NCBI RefSeq assembly: GCF_000176235.1
Contig: NZ_ACZV01000004.1
Coordinates: 434,001 to 498,000 of the forward strand
Reading direction: 5' to 3'
DNA from: Vibrio orientalis CIP 102891 = ATCC 33934
GTDB lineage: Bacteria; Pseudomonadota; Gammaproteobacteria; Enterobacterales; Vibrionaceae
DNA: 64,000 bases
The notes under the pieces were generated by a model. The model searched no databases, was not told the origin of the DNA, and saw only the letters and a program-made list of their open reading frames with translations. The position numbers and the translations under genes were made by a program. Position 1 is the first letter of the stretch, and every line of letters starts with the position of its first letter. This document shows, one piece after another, positions 19,501 through 27,456 of the stretch.

Positions 19501-20462
19501 GACTGGCTTGTCCTCAACACAATGTTGAAGTCTTTAAATAGTGTGTTCTGATTCAATTGTTCTGCAATGTGGTGGAAAACTACATTGAGGCTATCGATAA
19601 ATCGCTGCAGCTCAGCGTAGGCTTTTTGCGTGATAGTAAAGGCGTAATCCTTCTCTTTGACTTGATGGACCACGGTTTTTAGTAACCTGCTGAGAGGGCT
19701 GATATATAGGTGCCAGAGAAGTGTGAAAGAGAGTGCTATTGAGGCAAGCAGAATGGTCATCAGAATCAGATAAACGCTGCGGTATTCTTGTGTTTGTTGG
19801 TCAACGTTAGCAATGTTGTTTTCAATTCGATATAAGACAGCTTGATGTGCAGAGCCAACCGCGCGCATTATCTTGGCTTTTTCTGCGAAATACTTTTTGC
19901 TGTAAAGTAACGACTGGGCGTAAGGAAGGTCTGGTTTCCCAGTGTCTATCTCTTCGCCGTTGTCGACTAACTTGATTCCTTTGACGGCTAAAAAGGCTTC
20001 TCTCTCAAGATTGACCAAGCCATCAGAGAGCATAAGCGCGCTTTTAAGCTCAAGAAACTCTGCTTCACTAATTCCTGACTCTCTCAATCGGGTTAATAAT
20101 GGCATGCCATTAGACGGGTCACCATCAGACACAATCTCCGTAGAATTTGCAATCAGATCCCAATATTCGTACTCGTTACCTTTGGGAATAGGTACCTCCC
20201 CATTTCGCACGGCAAGTACATGGTTAAATAATTGTTCCCAATATTCATCACCAGTGACGACGTACGCGCGCGCGAATTTTGTGAGATGATCTGAGCTCTG
20301 TTTAAGCTCTTGTGAGAGACGATAGAAACGTTGTAAATCTTGTAAGTAGGTGTGGCTTTGAGAGCGCAGTTCAGACACTTTATCTGTCACCAAGGACATG
20401 CTTACAGCACAAACTCCCATCGCGAGGAAGAGCAACATAAATAAGGTTCGAATCGAGCGCAT
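16503..20462 (-). CDS. Hybrid sensor histidine kinase with two receivers and an HPt domain
   Basis: About 1319 residues, BarA/TorS-like layout. Order: TM1 (about 5-25), a periplasmic helical domain (about 30-230), TM2 (about 230-250), HAMP-like linker, GAF-like region (about 320-470), PAS (about 490-600), HisKA with H-box MSHEIRTPMNG, HATPase (N-box CGNAVKF, DTGIGI), receiver 1 (VVDDND; aspartate in FFVDWNMPG), receiver 2 (VEDNEVN; LVLMDMQMP) and an HPt domain (MAHSLKGSSANLG). All phosphorelay residues are present. I chose ATG 20462, preceded by GGAAGGAAAG, over an ATG 12 codons upstream. It is divergent from the HD-GYP regulator, its probable phosphorelay target. Confidence 0.92.
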   Translation of the reverse strand: MRSIRTLFMLLFLAMGVCAVSMSLVTDKVSELRSQSHTYLQDLQRFYRLSQELKQSSDHLTKFARAYVVTGDEYWEQLFNHVLAVRNGEVPIPKGNEYEYWDLIANSTEIVSDGDPSNGMPLLTRLRESGISEAEFLELKSALMLSDGLVNLEREAFLAVKGIKLVDNGEEIDTGKPDLPYAQSLLYSKKYFAEKAKIMRAVGSAHQAVLYRIENNIANVDQQTQEYRSVYLILMTILLASIALSFTLLWHLYISPLSRLLKTVVHQVKEKDYAFTITQKAYAELQRFIDSLNVVFHHIAEQLNQNTLFKDFNIVLRTSQSTLNLCQEVTQFLLHQFPIQQVGLSLYRDDQLVRIAGAGHEGSHAHYISDTSSTELSVLLSGKPYSMKALAGKYTMSISGGSLELNELYYFPLCVNEQPVALLKVGTTETLSDIQYQWLSQMLDDLAVSIQLSQNIELQRKAEQKVLEQSQLNQEILNATPNPMYCLSSQGNYLTINAKFCELCGLPMQEIIGKTPQDVFSQQDASQCFSEAHQQLTLKQGSKNYELSVLDQHLQTRDMLVCEASFSNSHGKVSGIVGILLDLTERKLMETELRDAKETADAMSRAKGEFLANMSHEIRTPMNGILGMVHLALNTELDPAQHKYLTRINESAKNLLGIINDILDFSKIEVGKLNIETIDFSLDEVFDNLTNVISLKAQEKKIEFLLDIEPQVPTGLIGDPLRIGQVLVNLCGNAVKFTEQGEVVVAVRIEMLTERDVVLHFSVKDTGIGIDKEKIAHLFDAFSQADSSITREFGGTGLGLSISKQLVELMGGQLSVSSTLGAGSTFAFTITCGLQEAKMRDISKPIAGLAGKRALVVDDNDSARNILVTLLNAMHFDAKAVSNGFEALDEIRRDQFDLFFVDWNMPGLNGIELLQTAQSERLLQHSKNFLVTAYGREISLDQANSKLVDSLIVKPVNPSNLLDAIMDSFGIEHVTRDNPTNQFEKPVFDGQTILLVEDNEVNQEVAIGLLKGTNVNVLTAENGQQAMDMLEQHPVDLVLMDMQMPVLDGVSATEQIRRNPNWQQLPIIAMTANAMQSDVERCITAGMNSHLAKPINVHNLYKTLSQYLSPNDESSSKSQLATSTAAPSNNSDLPHLSGINLEQAIFDIGGDKESYFSILSRFLTSQLEELPMFKEVVEKEDWEMAARMAHSLKGSSANLGIELLSKLAAKMERSIKEHSKTALGELEVSSAIVKKLHLELTQWQQENQQQAAKPQVDPKQRYQQLVTLVDEYDVEALAIVQDAEEFGVWTEEQQSQLIDAIEGFEFELARELLNQFPKP

Positions 20463-20577
20463 TGAAAACTTTCCTTCCTTGGCTAGATAGCAGTGCAAGT
20501 GAAAATGGCTTGGCTATAGTTATTGATAAGTTTAGTTATTGTTTTTCTGGTCGATATGATTTTTCAGGATATTTTCT

Positions 20578-21696
20578 ATGCCCGTTGAAAACTTGAGTGA
20601 TTGCACTGTGCTGATTGTGGATGACTGTGCAGATAATCTGGCTTTTATGGCTCAAGGTTTGAAAGAGCGTTACCACGTAAAAGCGGCAAAAAGTGGAGAG
20701 ATGGCACTGCATATTCTGGAACAGTTTGATATCGACCTGATTTTGCTCGATATAGTGATGCCTGATATCACTGGTTATGATGTGATTCGAGCGGTGACCA
20801 ATAACCATAAAACGCGCAATATTCCGGTGATATTTCTAACCGGAAAGAACTCACCTGAAGATGAAAAGCTTGGTTTTGAACTGGGAGCTGCGGACTATGT
20901 ACACAAGCCAGTCAGCATTCCTTTGTTACGCTCAAGAGTCAAAACACACCTGCAGAACAAACGCTCCAAAGACATTCTAATGGATGAAAATGGTTACCTT
21001 GAAAAACAGGTTCTGAAGCGTTCCTATGAGCTGGATCGTATGCAGGATGCGGTCGTATTTGCCCTTGCCAGCCTCGCAGAGACGCGAGACCCAGAAACTG
21101 GTAACCATATTCTACGTACTCAATATTATGTCAAGCTGCTTGCAGAACAGTTGGCTGAGAAGCCGTATTACAGTGAAATGTTGACGCCAAAAATGATCGA
21201 TACCTATTTCAAAGCCGCGCCATTGCACGATATTGGTAAGGTCGGGATTGTCGATTCTATCTTGCTCAAACCCGGTAAACTGACCGATGAAGAGTTTGAA
21301 ATCATGAAAGATCATGCCAAGCTCGGGTTATTGGCTCTAGAGAAAGCAGAACAGCTATCTGGGGCAAGGAACGAACTTATCTCGGTAGCCAAGGAGATTG
21401 CGTACGGCCACCATGAAAAATGGGATGGTTCAGGATATCCAAATGGTTATAGCGGCGATGCCATCCCGCTTAGTGCTCGGTTGATGGCATTGGCCGATGT
21501 GTATGATGCTCTGCGATGTCGCCGAGTTTACAAAGCCCCGATGAGCCACGAAAAAGCCAAACAAATCATCATGGAGGGGAGTGGTCAGCATTTTGACCCA
21601 GAAGTTATTGAAGCGTTTATTACCCAAGAAGACCGCTTTATCAAAATTGCTGAAGAATTTGGTGATGAGTCACCTATTGATGGCAGTAAGTGGTAA
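20578..21696 (+). CDS. HD-GYP response regulator, c-di-GMP phosphodiesterase
   Basis: 372 residues: N-terminal receiver (about 8-125; VDDCADN, phospho-site aspartate in LILLDIVMPD, lysine in YVHKPVS) joined by a helical linker to an HD-GYP domain (about 155-360; TGNHILRTQ, HDIGKVGI, DHAKLG and HHEKWDGSGYP). The catalytic HD pair and the metal-ligand histidines are present, so it should hydrolyse c-di-GMP under control of phosphorylation. It lies 115 bp from the divergent hybrid kinase. From memory, V. cholerae has a similar kinase/HD-GYP pair on chromosome II. Confidence 0.93.
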   Translation: MPVENLSDCTVLIVDDCADNLAFMAQGLKERYHVKAAKSGEMALHILEQFDIDLILLDIVMPDITGYDVIRAVTNNHKTRNIPVIFLTGKNSPEDEKLGFELGAADYVHKPVSIPLLRSRVKTHLQNKRSKDILMDENGYLEKQVLKRSYELDRMQDAVVFALASLAETRDPETGNHILRTQYYVKLLAEQLAEKPYYSEMLTPKMIDTYFKAAPLHDIGKVGIVDSILLKPGKLTDEEFEIMKDHAKLGLLALEKAEQLSGARNELISVAKEIAYGHHEKWDGSGYPNGYSGDAIPLSARLMALADVYDALRCRRVYKAPMSHEKAKQIIMEGSGQHFDPEVIEAFITQEDRFIKIAEEFGDESPIDGSKW

Positions 21697-21789
21697 CGAT
21701 GGACGTTTTAACCCTCTAGGCAGCCGTCAAATTACAATTCCTTGATGAATGTAAAAAACGTAAATACACGGTACATAGTTACAAATGTA

Positions 21790-21808
21790 AATGATAATGC
21801 ATTGCATT
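21790..21808 (+). promoter_or_regulatory. Fur box upstream of vctP
   Basis: AATGATAATGCATTGCATT is a 19-mer close to the gammaproteobacterial Fur consensus, with a perfect left half and one changed stretch in the centre. It ends 20 bp before the vctP start, where bound Fe-Fur would block transcription. Iron repression of the importer is inferred from it. Confidence 0.75.
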
Positions 21809-21828
21809 TGTAATTATGGAGTCTAACA

Positions 21829-22740
21829 ATGAAAATGTCTGCAGCAATGCTAGTGACGGGATTACTAGCGTTTGGCGCTCACGCAAAAGTGGTCGAAATT
21901 GAACATGCTCAGGGCACAACGAAAGTAGAATCAAACCCTGAACGCGTGGTGGTTATTGGCCTAGGCGCACTTGATACCGTGAAGGCATTTGGTATTGAAC
22001 CTGTCGCTATTTCTACCGTCAGTATGTTTCCTGATTACCTTTCAGAATACCGTGACTACAAGTTCGTTTCGGCAGGCAGCCTTCACGAACCAGATTTTGA
22101 AACCATCTATACGCAAAAACCTGATTTAATCATCATCGGTACACGTGCTGCGTCTAAGTTCAAAGAGCTTTCAGAAATTGCTCCGACAATCGTCTATGCA
22201 TCAGACGCGAACAAAGGTTACTGGGCGAGTACGCAACAACAATGGCGCAACCTCGGTGAAGTGTTTGAAAAACAAGACTTTGTAGAGAAAAAAATCGAAC
22301 AACTTGATAACGAGTTCAAAGCGATTAGCCAGTCTAACCAGTCAAGTAACACTGACGCTCTAACCGTAATGAGCGCGGGTGGCAACATTACAACGTTTGG
22401 TACGCAGTCACGCTTCTCAGCGATTTACAAAGATTTTGGCTTTAAAGAGACTGTAGCTGGCATCAAAGAAAGCCGTCACGGCGATCTCGTGTCGTATGAA
22501 TTTATTCGTGAGAAAAATCCAGATACGCTACTGATTATCGATAAAGATGTCCTAATCAACAAAGGCAAGCCAAGCACGGTAAAACGTGATTTTGAAAATG
22601 ACCTTGTGAAAGCGACGGATGCTTACCAAAACAAGAAAATGGCTTACCTAGATATCAATGCTTGGTATCTGTCGATCTCTGGTATGCGTGCAACAGAACA
22701 GATGATCTCAGACGTTAAGTCGGCATCGGCAATAAACTAA
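21829..22740 (+). CDS. vctP: Siderophore ABC transporter periplasmic binding protein VctP
   Basis: A 303-residue class III (FecB/PeriBP) binding protein with signal peptide (about 1-19, ending AHAK). The fold is two lobes linked by a long helix; blocks ERVVVIGLGALDTVKAFGIEPV and KPDLIIIGTRAASKFKELSEIAPTIV are typical of the catecholate-siderophore branch (VctP, FatB, YclQ). It should carry ferric siderophore from the outer-membrane receptor to VctDG. It heads vctPDGC behind a Fur box. A hairpin terminator follows it, so binding protein may be made in excess of the membrane components. No TonB-dependent receptor is in the window. Confidence 0.85.
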   Translation: MKMSAAMLVTGLLAFGAHAKVVEIEHAQGTTKVESNPERVVVIGLGALDTVKAFGIEPVAISTVSMFPDYLSEYRDYKFVSAGSLHEPDFETIYTQKPDLIIIGTRAASKFKELSEIAPTIVYASDANKGYWASTQQQWRNLGEVFEKQDFVEKKIEQLDNEFKAISQSNQSSNTDALTVMSAGGNITTFGTQSRFSAIYKDFGFKETVAGIKESRHGDLVSYEFIREKNPDTLLIIDKDVLINKGKPSTVKRDFENDLVKATDAYQNKKMAYLDINAWYLSISGMRATEQMISDVKSASAIN

Positions 22741-22768
22741 TACCTATTACAAAAAGAATAAGAAAAGA

Positions 22769-22794
22769 GCCTCAAGTTATTGCTTGAGGCTTTT
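22769..22794 (+). terminator. Intra-operon hairpin between vctP and vctD
   Basis: GCCTCAAG, loop TTATTG, CTTGAGGC then TTTT. It lies 28 bp after vctP and 17 bp before vctD and is probably a partial terminator tuning expression of the permease genes. Confidence 0.75.
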
Positions 22795-22811
22795 GTGCTG
22801 AGAGGCAAAGA

Positions 22812-23747
22812 GTGAAAAAGTTACTTCTGACGCTGGTTTTACTGAGTGTAGCGTCATTGTTCGTTGGTGTAGGGCAACTCAACCTAACATCACTTTTGGC
22901 AGGTGATTCTGCTAGTTGGAATCTATTATTTACCAGCCGTATTCCACGTTTAGTTGCTGTCCTTCTTGCTGGTTCAGGTCTAAGTATTGCAGGTTTAATC
23001 ATGCAGCAAATCAGTCAGAACAGGTTTGCTTCCCCCTCAACATCGGGCACTATCGAATGTGCCATGCTTGGTTACATCATTAGCTTGGTATTGTTTGGTA
23101 GCGAACAGCTATGGTTGGTCTTTGCTGTGGCAATGGCAGGCACGTTACTGTTCGTTCAATTCATCAACCGAATTCAATTTAAAAACGCCATTTTTGTGCC
23201 CTTAGTCGGTATCATTTTCGGTAATGTGGTTGACTCACTTGCAACCTTTATTGCTTACAAGTACGACGCGCTACAAAACCTTTCCAGTTGGACGGTGGCT
23301 AATTTCGCCAACCTTCTGCAAGGTGATTACGAACTGCTCTATATCGCGATTCCATTTGCAATATTCAGTTATCTTTATGCTGCTCGTATCTCTGCGGTTG
23401 GTCTTGGTAAAGACTTTGCGACTAACCTTGGCTTGAACTACCAACAGGTGCTAATCATTGGTGTGCTGCTGGTTTCTGTCATGTCCGCTTCTGTGGTGAT
23501 GATTGTAGGTATGTTACCGTTTCTTGGCCTGATCGTACCAAACCTTGTCAGCCACTTCTTCGGCGATAACTTAAGACGCAATATCCCGCTTACTGCGATA
23601 CTTGGCGCATTGATTGTGTTGTGCTGTGATTTAGCAGGGCGGCTGATCATCTTCCCTTACGAGATTCCCATTTCGACCATCATCAGCATCTTAGGTGGTT
23701 CTGTGTTTATATTCTTTATCTTGAAAGGTCAGAAAGATGCAAGATAG
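22812..23747 (+). CDS. vctD: Iron-siderophore ABC transporter permease VctD
   Basis: Inner-membrane permease of the FecCD/BtuC family, 311 residues with about nine membrane helices. Family marks are SRIPRLVAVLLAGSGLSIAGLIMQ near residues 38-60, LGLNYQQVLIIGVLL, and the coupling region MLPFLGLIVPNLVSHFFGDNLR. It works with VctG and VctC to import ferric siderophore. The start follows AGAGGCAAAGAG. Its end overlaps vctG by 11 bp. Confidence 0.85.
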   Translation: MKKLLLTLVLLSVASLFVGVGQLNLTSLLAGDSASWNLLFTSRIPRLVAVLLAGSGLSIAGLIMQQISQNRFASPSTSGTIECAMLGYIISLVLFGSEQLWLVFAVAMAGTLLFVQFINRIQFKNAIFVPLVGIIFGNVVDSLATFIAYKYDALQNLSSWTVANFANLLQGDYELLYIAIPFAIFSYLYAARISAVGLGKDFATNLGLNYQQVLIIGVLLVSVMSASVVMIVGMLPFLGLIVPNLVSHFFGDNLRRNIPLTAILGALIVLCCDLAGRLIIFPYEIPISTIISILGGSVFIFFILKGQKDAR

Positions 23748-24687
23748 AACCAAACTCGTTTTGCTTGCTGTAACAGCAATCGTATTTTGCTTTCTGTTTA
23801 TTGGCATCGGCCTCAATGCGGACAACTATCAATACTTTTTGTCACGCCGCGTTCCTAAAGTGTTGGCGATGGTGATCGCAGGCATAGCCATCGGGCAATC
23901 TGCATTAGTATTCCAAACCATTACGCACAACCGAATTTTGACGCCGAGCATTATGGGCTTTGACTCGCTTTATATGTTCACTCAAGTGCTGGTGGTGGTT
24001 TTGTTTGGCGGCATGAGTGCCATGGCATTAAACGCCTACGTCAACTTCGGTTTGTCTGTGGCTGCTATGTTGGGGTTCTCGATGCTGTTGTTTAGCTTTT
24101 ATTTCAGAGGAGAGCGACAGAACTTAATGGTGTTACTACTTCTTGGTGTCATTCTAGGGCAGTTGTTCTCCAGCATCTCGTCATTCTTCACGATGTTGCT
24201 CGATCCTAATGATTTCGCCGCAGTTCAAGCTAACATGTTTGCCAGCTTCAATAATGTCAAAGTAGAACTTGTGTATCTATGTGCGCCGCTGCTTCTTAGT
24301 CTCAGTCTTCTGTTGTTTCGTTTGCACCGCACGCTCGATGTTTTTTGGTTAGATAAAGACAACGCGACCAGTTTGGGGGTCGATGTTAAGAAAGTGACAC
24401 TGCAAGTGCTGATTTTGAGCGCGGCACTGATCGCCATCTCGACGGCCTTAATTGGGCCAATTATGTTCTTTGGCTTGTTGGTGACCAATCTTGCAAGAGA
24501 GCTGTTTCGGTCATTCCAGCATAAGGTTTTATTGCTAGGTGTATCTTTATTATCGGTTGCTTCTTTATTAAGTGGTCAATGGATTGTTGAGAATCTATTT
24601 GGGTTCTCGACCACCATCAGTGTCGTGATTAACTTTGTCGGCGGCATTTATTTCTTAACCATGTTGCTGCGCAACAAAATTGTCTAG
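23737..24687 (+). CDS. vctG: Iron-siderophore ABC transporter permease VctG
   Basis: Second FecCD-type permease, 316 residues. SRRVPKVLAMVIAGIAIGQSA near residue 36 matches the conserved start of the family, and GPIMFFGLLVTNLARELF is the coupling region. Overlap with vctD and the 6-bp gap to vctC indicate translation from one message. Confidence 0.85.
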   Translation: MQDRTKLVLLAVTAIVFCFLFIGIGLNADNYQYFLSRRVPKVLAMVIAGIAIGQSALVFQTITHNRILTPSIMGFDSLYMFTQVLVVVLFGGMSAMALNAYVNFGLSVAAMLGFSMLLFSFYFRGERQNLMVLLLLGVILGQLFSSISSFFTMLLDPNDFAAVQANMFASFNNVKVELVYLCAPLLLSLSLLLFRLHRTLDVFWLDKDNATSLGVDVKKVTLQVLILSAALIAISTALIGPIMFFGLLVTNLARELFRSFQHKVLLLGVSLLSVASLLSGQWIVENLFGFSTTISVVINFVGGIYFLTMLLRNKIV

Positions 24688-24693
24688 GTTTCT

Positions 24694-25449
24694 ATGATTT
24701 CATTAAAAAGCCTGACCAAAGCTTTTGGTCAATCTAAAGTGGTCGATAGCGCAAGCGCTGAGTTTGAAAAAGGCAAAGTGACCTCAATCATCGGCCCAAA
24801 TGGTGCAGGAAAAAGTACTCTTTTATCAATGGCCAGTCGTCTAGTCAGTAAAGACAAAGGCGAGGTTTACATCGATTGTAAAGAGCTGAGCGAGTGGGAT
24901 ACCAAAGAGCTCGCTCAGCGACTAGCTGTGCTGCGTCAAGCGAACAACATCACCATGCGATTTACCGTTCGAGAGATGATTGCCTTTGGGCGTTTCCCTT
25001 ATTCACAAGGTAAGCTCAATGATGAAGATAACCAGATCATCAACAAAGCGATTGAATACTTGGACCTAGTAGAGATTCAACACAAATACTTAGACGAGTT
25101 GAGTGGTGGTCAACGACAGCTTTCGTTTATTGCTATGGTCATGGCGCAAGATACCGACTATGTATTTCTCGATGAGCCGCTAAACAACTTAGATATTAAG
25201 CATTCGCTGCAAATTATGCGTAACGTTGGCCGTTTAGCCCATGAGATGAACAAAGCCGTCGTCGTAGTGATTCATGATATTAACTTTGCTGCGTGCTACT
25301 CAGACAAGATCATTGCACTTAAGAAAGGGCAGGTAGTAGCGCAAGGTAAAGTGGAAGAAGTGATTCAGTCTGATATTTTAGAAAGTATCTACGAAACGCC
25401 GTTTAACATCATTGAAGTCGATGGCAAACGGATGTGTACTTACTATTAA
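24694..25449 (+). CDS. vctC: Iron-siderophore ABC transporter ATPase VctC
   Basis: Cytoplasmic ATP-binding subunit, 251 residues. Walker A GPNGAGKST (about 34-42), Q-loop, signature LSGGQRQL, Walker B YVFLDEPLNNLD, and switch histidine in VIHDINFA are all present. Length and sequence style fit the FecE/VctC/YclP group. Last gene of the operon, followed by a strong terminator. Confidence 0.87.
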   Translation: MISLKSLTKAFGQSKVVDSASAEFEKGKVTSIIGPNGAGKSTLLSMASRLVSKDKGEVYIDCKELSEWDTKELAQRLAVLRQANNITMRFTVREMIAFGRFPYSQGKLNDEDNQIINKAIEYLDLVEIQHKYLDELSGGQRQLSFIAMVMAQDTDYVFLDEPLNNLDIKHSLQIMRNVGRLAHEMNKAVVVVIHDINFAACYSDKIIALKKGQVVAQGKVEEVIQSDILESIYETPFNIIEVDGKRMCTYY

Positions 25450-25456
25450 TAAGCGA

Positions 25457-25485
25457 AAGGCCTTGAAATGATTCAAGGCCTTTTT
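25457..25485. terminator. Bidirectional terminator between vctC and cueR
   Basis: AAGGCCTTGAA, loop ATGA, TTCAAGGCCTT followed by further T residues, located between two convergent genes. Confidence 0.9.
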
Positions 25486-25486
25486 G

Positions 25487-25873
25487 TCACTTAGTCAGAT
25501 CTTCGATAATTGGGCACTGACTGTTGGAGTCCCCTGGGCAAGCAGAGACCCAACTCTTGAGCTGACGTTCGATCTCTTTGAGCTCTTTAATCTTTACTTC
25601 CACTTCAGCAAGTTTCTCTTTTGCTTTCGCTTTTACTTCACTGCTTTTCCGGTTTGGATTTGAAGCGAGCTGAACGAACTCTTTACATTCGATTAGTGAA
25701 AAGCCTGCATTTTTAGCACGTGAGATAAGGTTGAGCTCTTGAACTTGTTGCTCAGAATACTCACGATAGCCAGAGTCACTACGGCTAGGGGAAGTAATCA
25801 GCCCTTTGTCTTCATAAAGGCGAATAGACTTACTCGATAGTCCCGTCAGCTTAGATACAGCGCCGATGTTCAT
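25487..25873 (-). CDS. cueR: CueR-type copper-responsive MerR regulator
   Basis: 128 residues. MerR HTH at the N-terminus (MNIGAVSKLTGLSSKSIRLY), long dimerisation helix, and a metal-binding loop CPGDSNSQCPI near residues 113-122 with the two cysteines that bind Cu(I) in E. coli CueR. CueR activates copA-type efflux genes by untwisting a promoter with an over-long spacer. No copA or cueO gene lies in the window, so its targets must be elsewhere. The 165 bp before the porin terminator hold its promoter. Confidence 0.88.
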   Translation of the reverse strand: MNIGAVSKLTGLSSKSIRLYEDKGLITSPSRSDSGYREYSEQQVQELNLISRAKNAGFSLIECKEFVQLASNPNRKSSEVKAKAKEKLAEVEVKIKELKEIERQLKSWVSACPGDSNSQCPIIEDLTK

Positions 25874-25973
25874 AGGTTACTCCTTGGGCAAACCGACATA
25901 GTGTATTGAACGTCTACTCACTATTGTAACGAGTTTTGGAACAATAAAGCTACTTGCAGGAGTGTTACAGAAA

Positions 25974-26002
25974 ATAAAAAGCCCACCTCGTAAGAGATGG
26001 GC
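25974..26002 (-). terminator. Terminator after the porin gene
   Basis: On the minus strand GCCCATCTC, loop TTAC, GAGGTGGGC then TTTTTATTT, about 35 bp beyond the porin stop. Confidence 0.85.
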
Positions 26003-26038
26003 GGCGCTGAATGTTTCAGCAATTGGGACAGTAATAGC

Positions 26039-27085
26039 TTATAGGTAGTAACGTGCGCCGATTAGCCACTTGTCATCAGTTTGGTTATTGTTCGCATCGT
26101 TTAGATCAAACTGGTAAGCAGTGTAACCAACAAACTTAGGTGTGAAGTTGTACTCAGCTTGTAGTGCTAGCTCTTCACGTGCCGTTTCTTTTTGCGAATT
26201 TGCAAACTGCTTACCTTCAACCATTTCGTAGTTAACGATTAGGTTTAGGCTGTTATCAAGAGCGTATGAAGCCAGTGCTTCGTATGCGTTGCTGTCTGCA
26301 AGAAGAGTCGAACCGTCATAGTTCATATTTTCGTTATCTGCGTAAACACCTGCTAGGTAAAGACCTTTACCGTAAGTACCGTATTTAACAGAAACTAGGT
26401 GTGATTCAGCTGTTCTTTTTGTTACGCCCAGCGCAGTGAAATCACCCGTGTTGTACGTGTAGCCGAGAGAGAAGCCAGCGATCGAGTAACTTACTGCTGC
26501 TTGAATACGATCATCGTACTTGTAGCCACTTTTGTATGCTTCGCTTTCATCGTACTCACGCTCATCATTAGCGCCTTGCCAACCTAGACCGAAGTTAAAT
26601 GCGCCAGCTTCACCGAACTCAAAACCGTTACGGTAACTGATCATTTTGTCAGCTCGACCCGTGCCTAGAGCACCGTGGTTGTCGTAGATAAAATCGTTCG
26701 CGTAAGCAATCGGCATATCAGCTACACCAGCTACGTCATAGTATGGTGCCCACTGAGTACCAACAACTGCGCGGCCAAGCTCATCGTGCGTTAGGCCAAC
26801 GTAACCTAGACGCGTTGTGAATGCGTTGTCGCCACCGTCTAGGTAGTTAAGAGCCCACTCGCCTTTCGCATCAGCAGTGAAACCATTACCTAGATCTTGT
26901 GTAGCGTTAAAGTTGATACGTGGAGAGTTAGTACCGACATCTGTATCGCCTTGCTCAGAGCCATTTAGGTTTGCTGAAACGTGGCCACCGATAGAGAAAG
27001 TCGTGCCTTCTTGGTTGTACAGTTCAACTGCATAAACAGAAGTAGAAAGAGTCGCGATAGCAGCTGCTAAGATCGTTTTTTTCAT
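26039..27085 (-). CDS. Outer-membrane porin (gram-negative general porin type)
   Basis: About 348 residues with a clear signal peptide (MKKTILAAAIATLSTSVYA) and a beta-barrel pattern ending in tyrosine-leucine (WLIGARYYL; many trimeric porins end in an aromatic residue). Strands such as TTFSIGGHVSANLNG and RLGYVGLTHDELGRAVVGTQ with loop 3 motif APYYDVAGVAD match Vibrio OmpU/OmpT-like trimeric porins. It should allow passive diffusion of small solutes. I prefer ATG 27085 to an ATG four codons upstream, because GGA lies at good spacing. It is monocistronic, behind a 371-bp upstream region that carries a PurR-like palindrome. Confidence 0.88.
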   Translation of the reverse strand: MKKTILAAAIATLSTSVYAVELYNQEGTTFSIGGHVSANLNGSEQGDTDVGTNSPRINFNATQDLGNGFTADAKGEWALNYLDGGDNAFTTRLGYVGLTHDELGRAVVGTQWAPYYDVAGVADMPIAYANDFIYDNHGALGTGRADKMISYRNGFEFGEAGAFNFGLGWQGANDEREYDESEAYKSGYKYDDRIQAAVSYSIAGFSLGYTYNTGDFTALGVTKRTAESHLVSVKYGTYGKGLYLAGVYADNENMNYDGSTLLADSNAYEALASYALDNSLNLIVNYEMVEGKQFANSQKETAREELALQAEYNFTPKFVGYTAYQFDLNDANNNQTDDKWLIGARYYL

Positions 27086-27456
27086 AATAGAGTCCATATA
27101 TATGAGCCGACAGGCTTTTTGTCATTCGTGTTTTAACGATGTGGCAGACTTTATATGGGTTGTTTACATAAAGGTTACAAAATATAGTAAAACGTTCAAA
27201 TTGGAATTGATGCCAATTAAATCAATGCCTTATAGCTGAAATATGCTGTTACATTATGTTTTTTTATAGTTTGATTTGTTGTTTAATTATTATGGCGAAT
27301 GTATTGCTTAGAAACCAAATTAATATCGAATAATCAGACATTTAAAGTTCTGTTAAGGGAAGGGGTAATAATAAGCCAGCCGGATGCAAACGGTTGCTTT
27401 TGGCGTGGATGAAAGTAACCGCTTGGCGTCACCAATTTTTTGGGAGAGGGGAATGG
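27086..27456. other. Long upstream region of the porin gene
   Basis: About 370 bp, AT-rich near the porin and GC-richer near the GGDEF-EAL stop. No open frame looks like a gene. It must hold the porin promoter and probably a long leader. The only clear element I see is the PurR-like palindrome at 27384-27399. Confidence 0.6.
27384..27399. promoter_or_regulatory. PurR/LacI-type operator palindrome
   Basis: ATGCAAACGGTTGCTT fits every fixed position of the PurR consensus as I recall it (A-N-GCAA-N-CG-N-TT-N-C-N-T). It is 299 bp upstream of the porin start and 58 bp beyond the GGDEF-EAL stop. A LacI-family protein, possibly PurR, could bind here; the controlled gene is uncertain. Confidence 0.5.
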
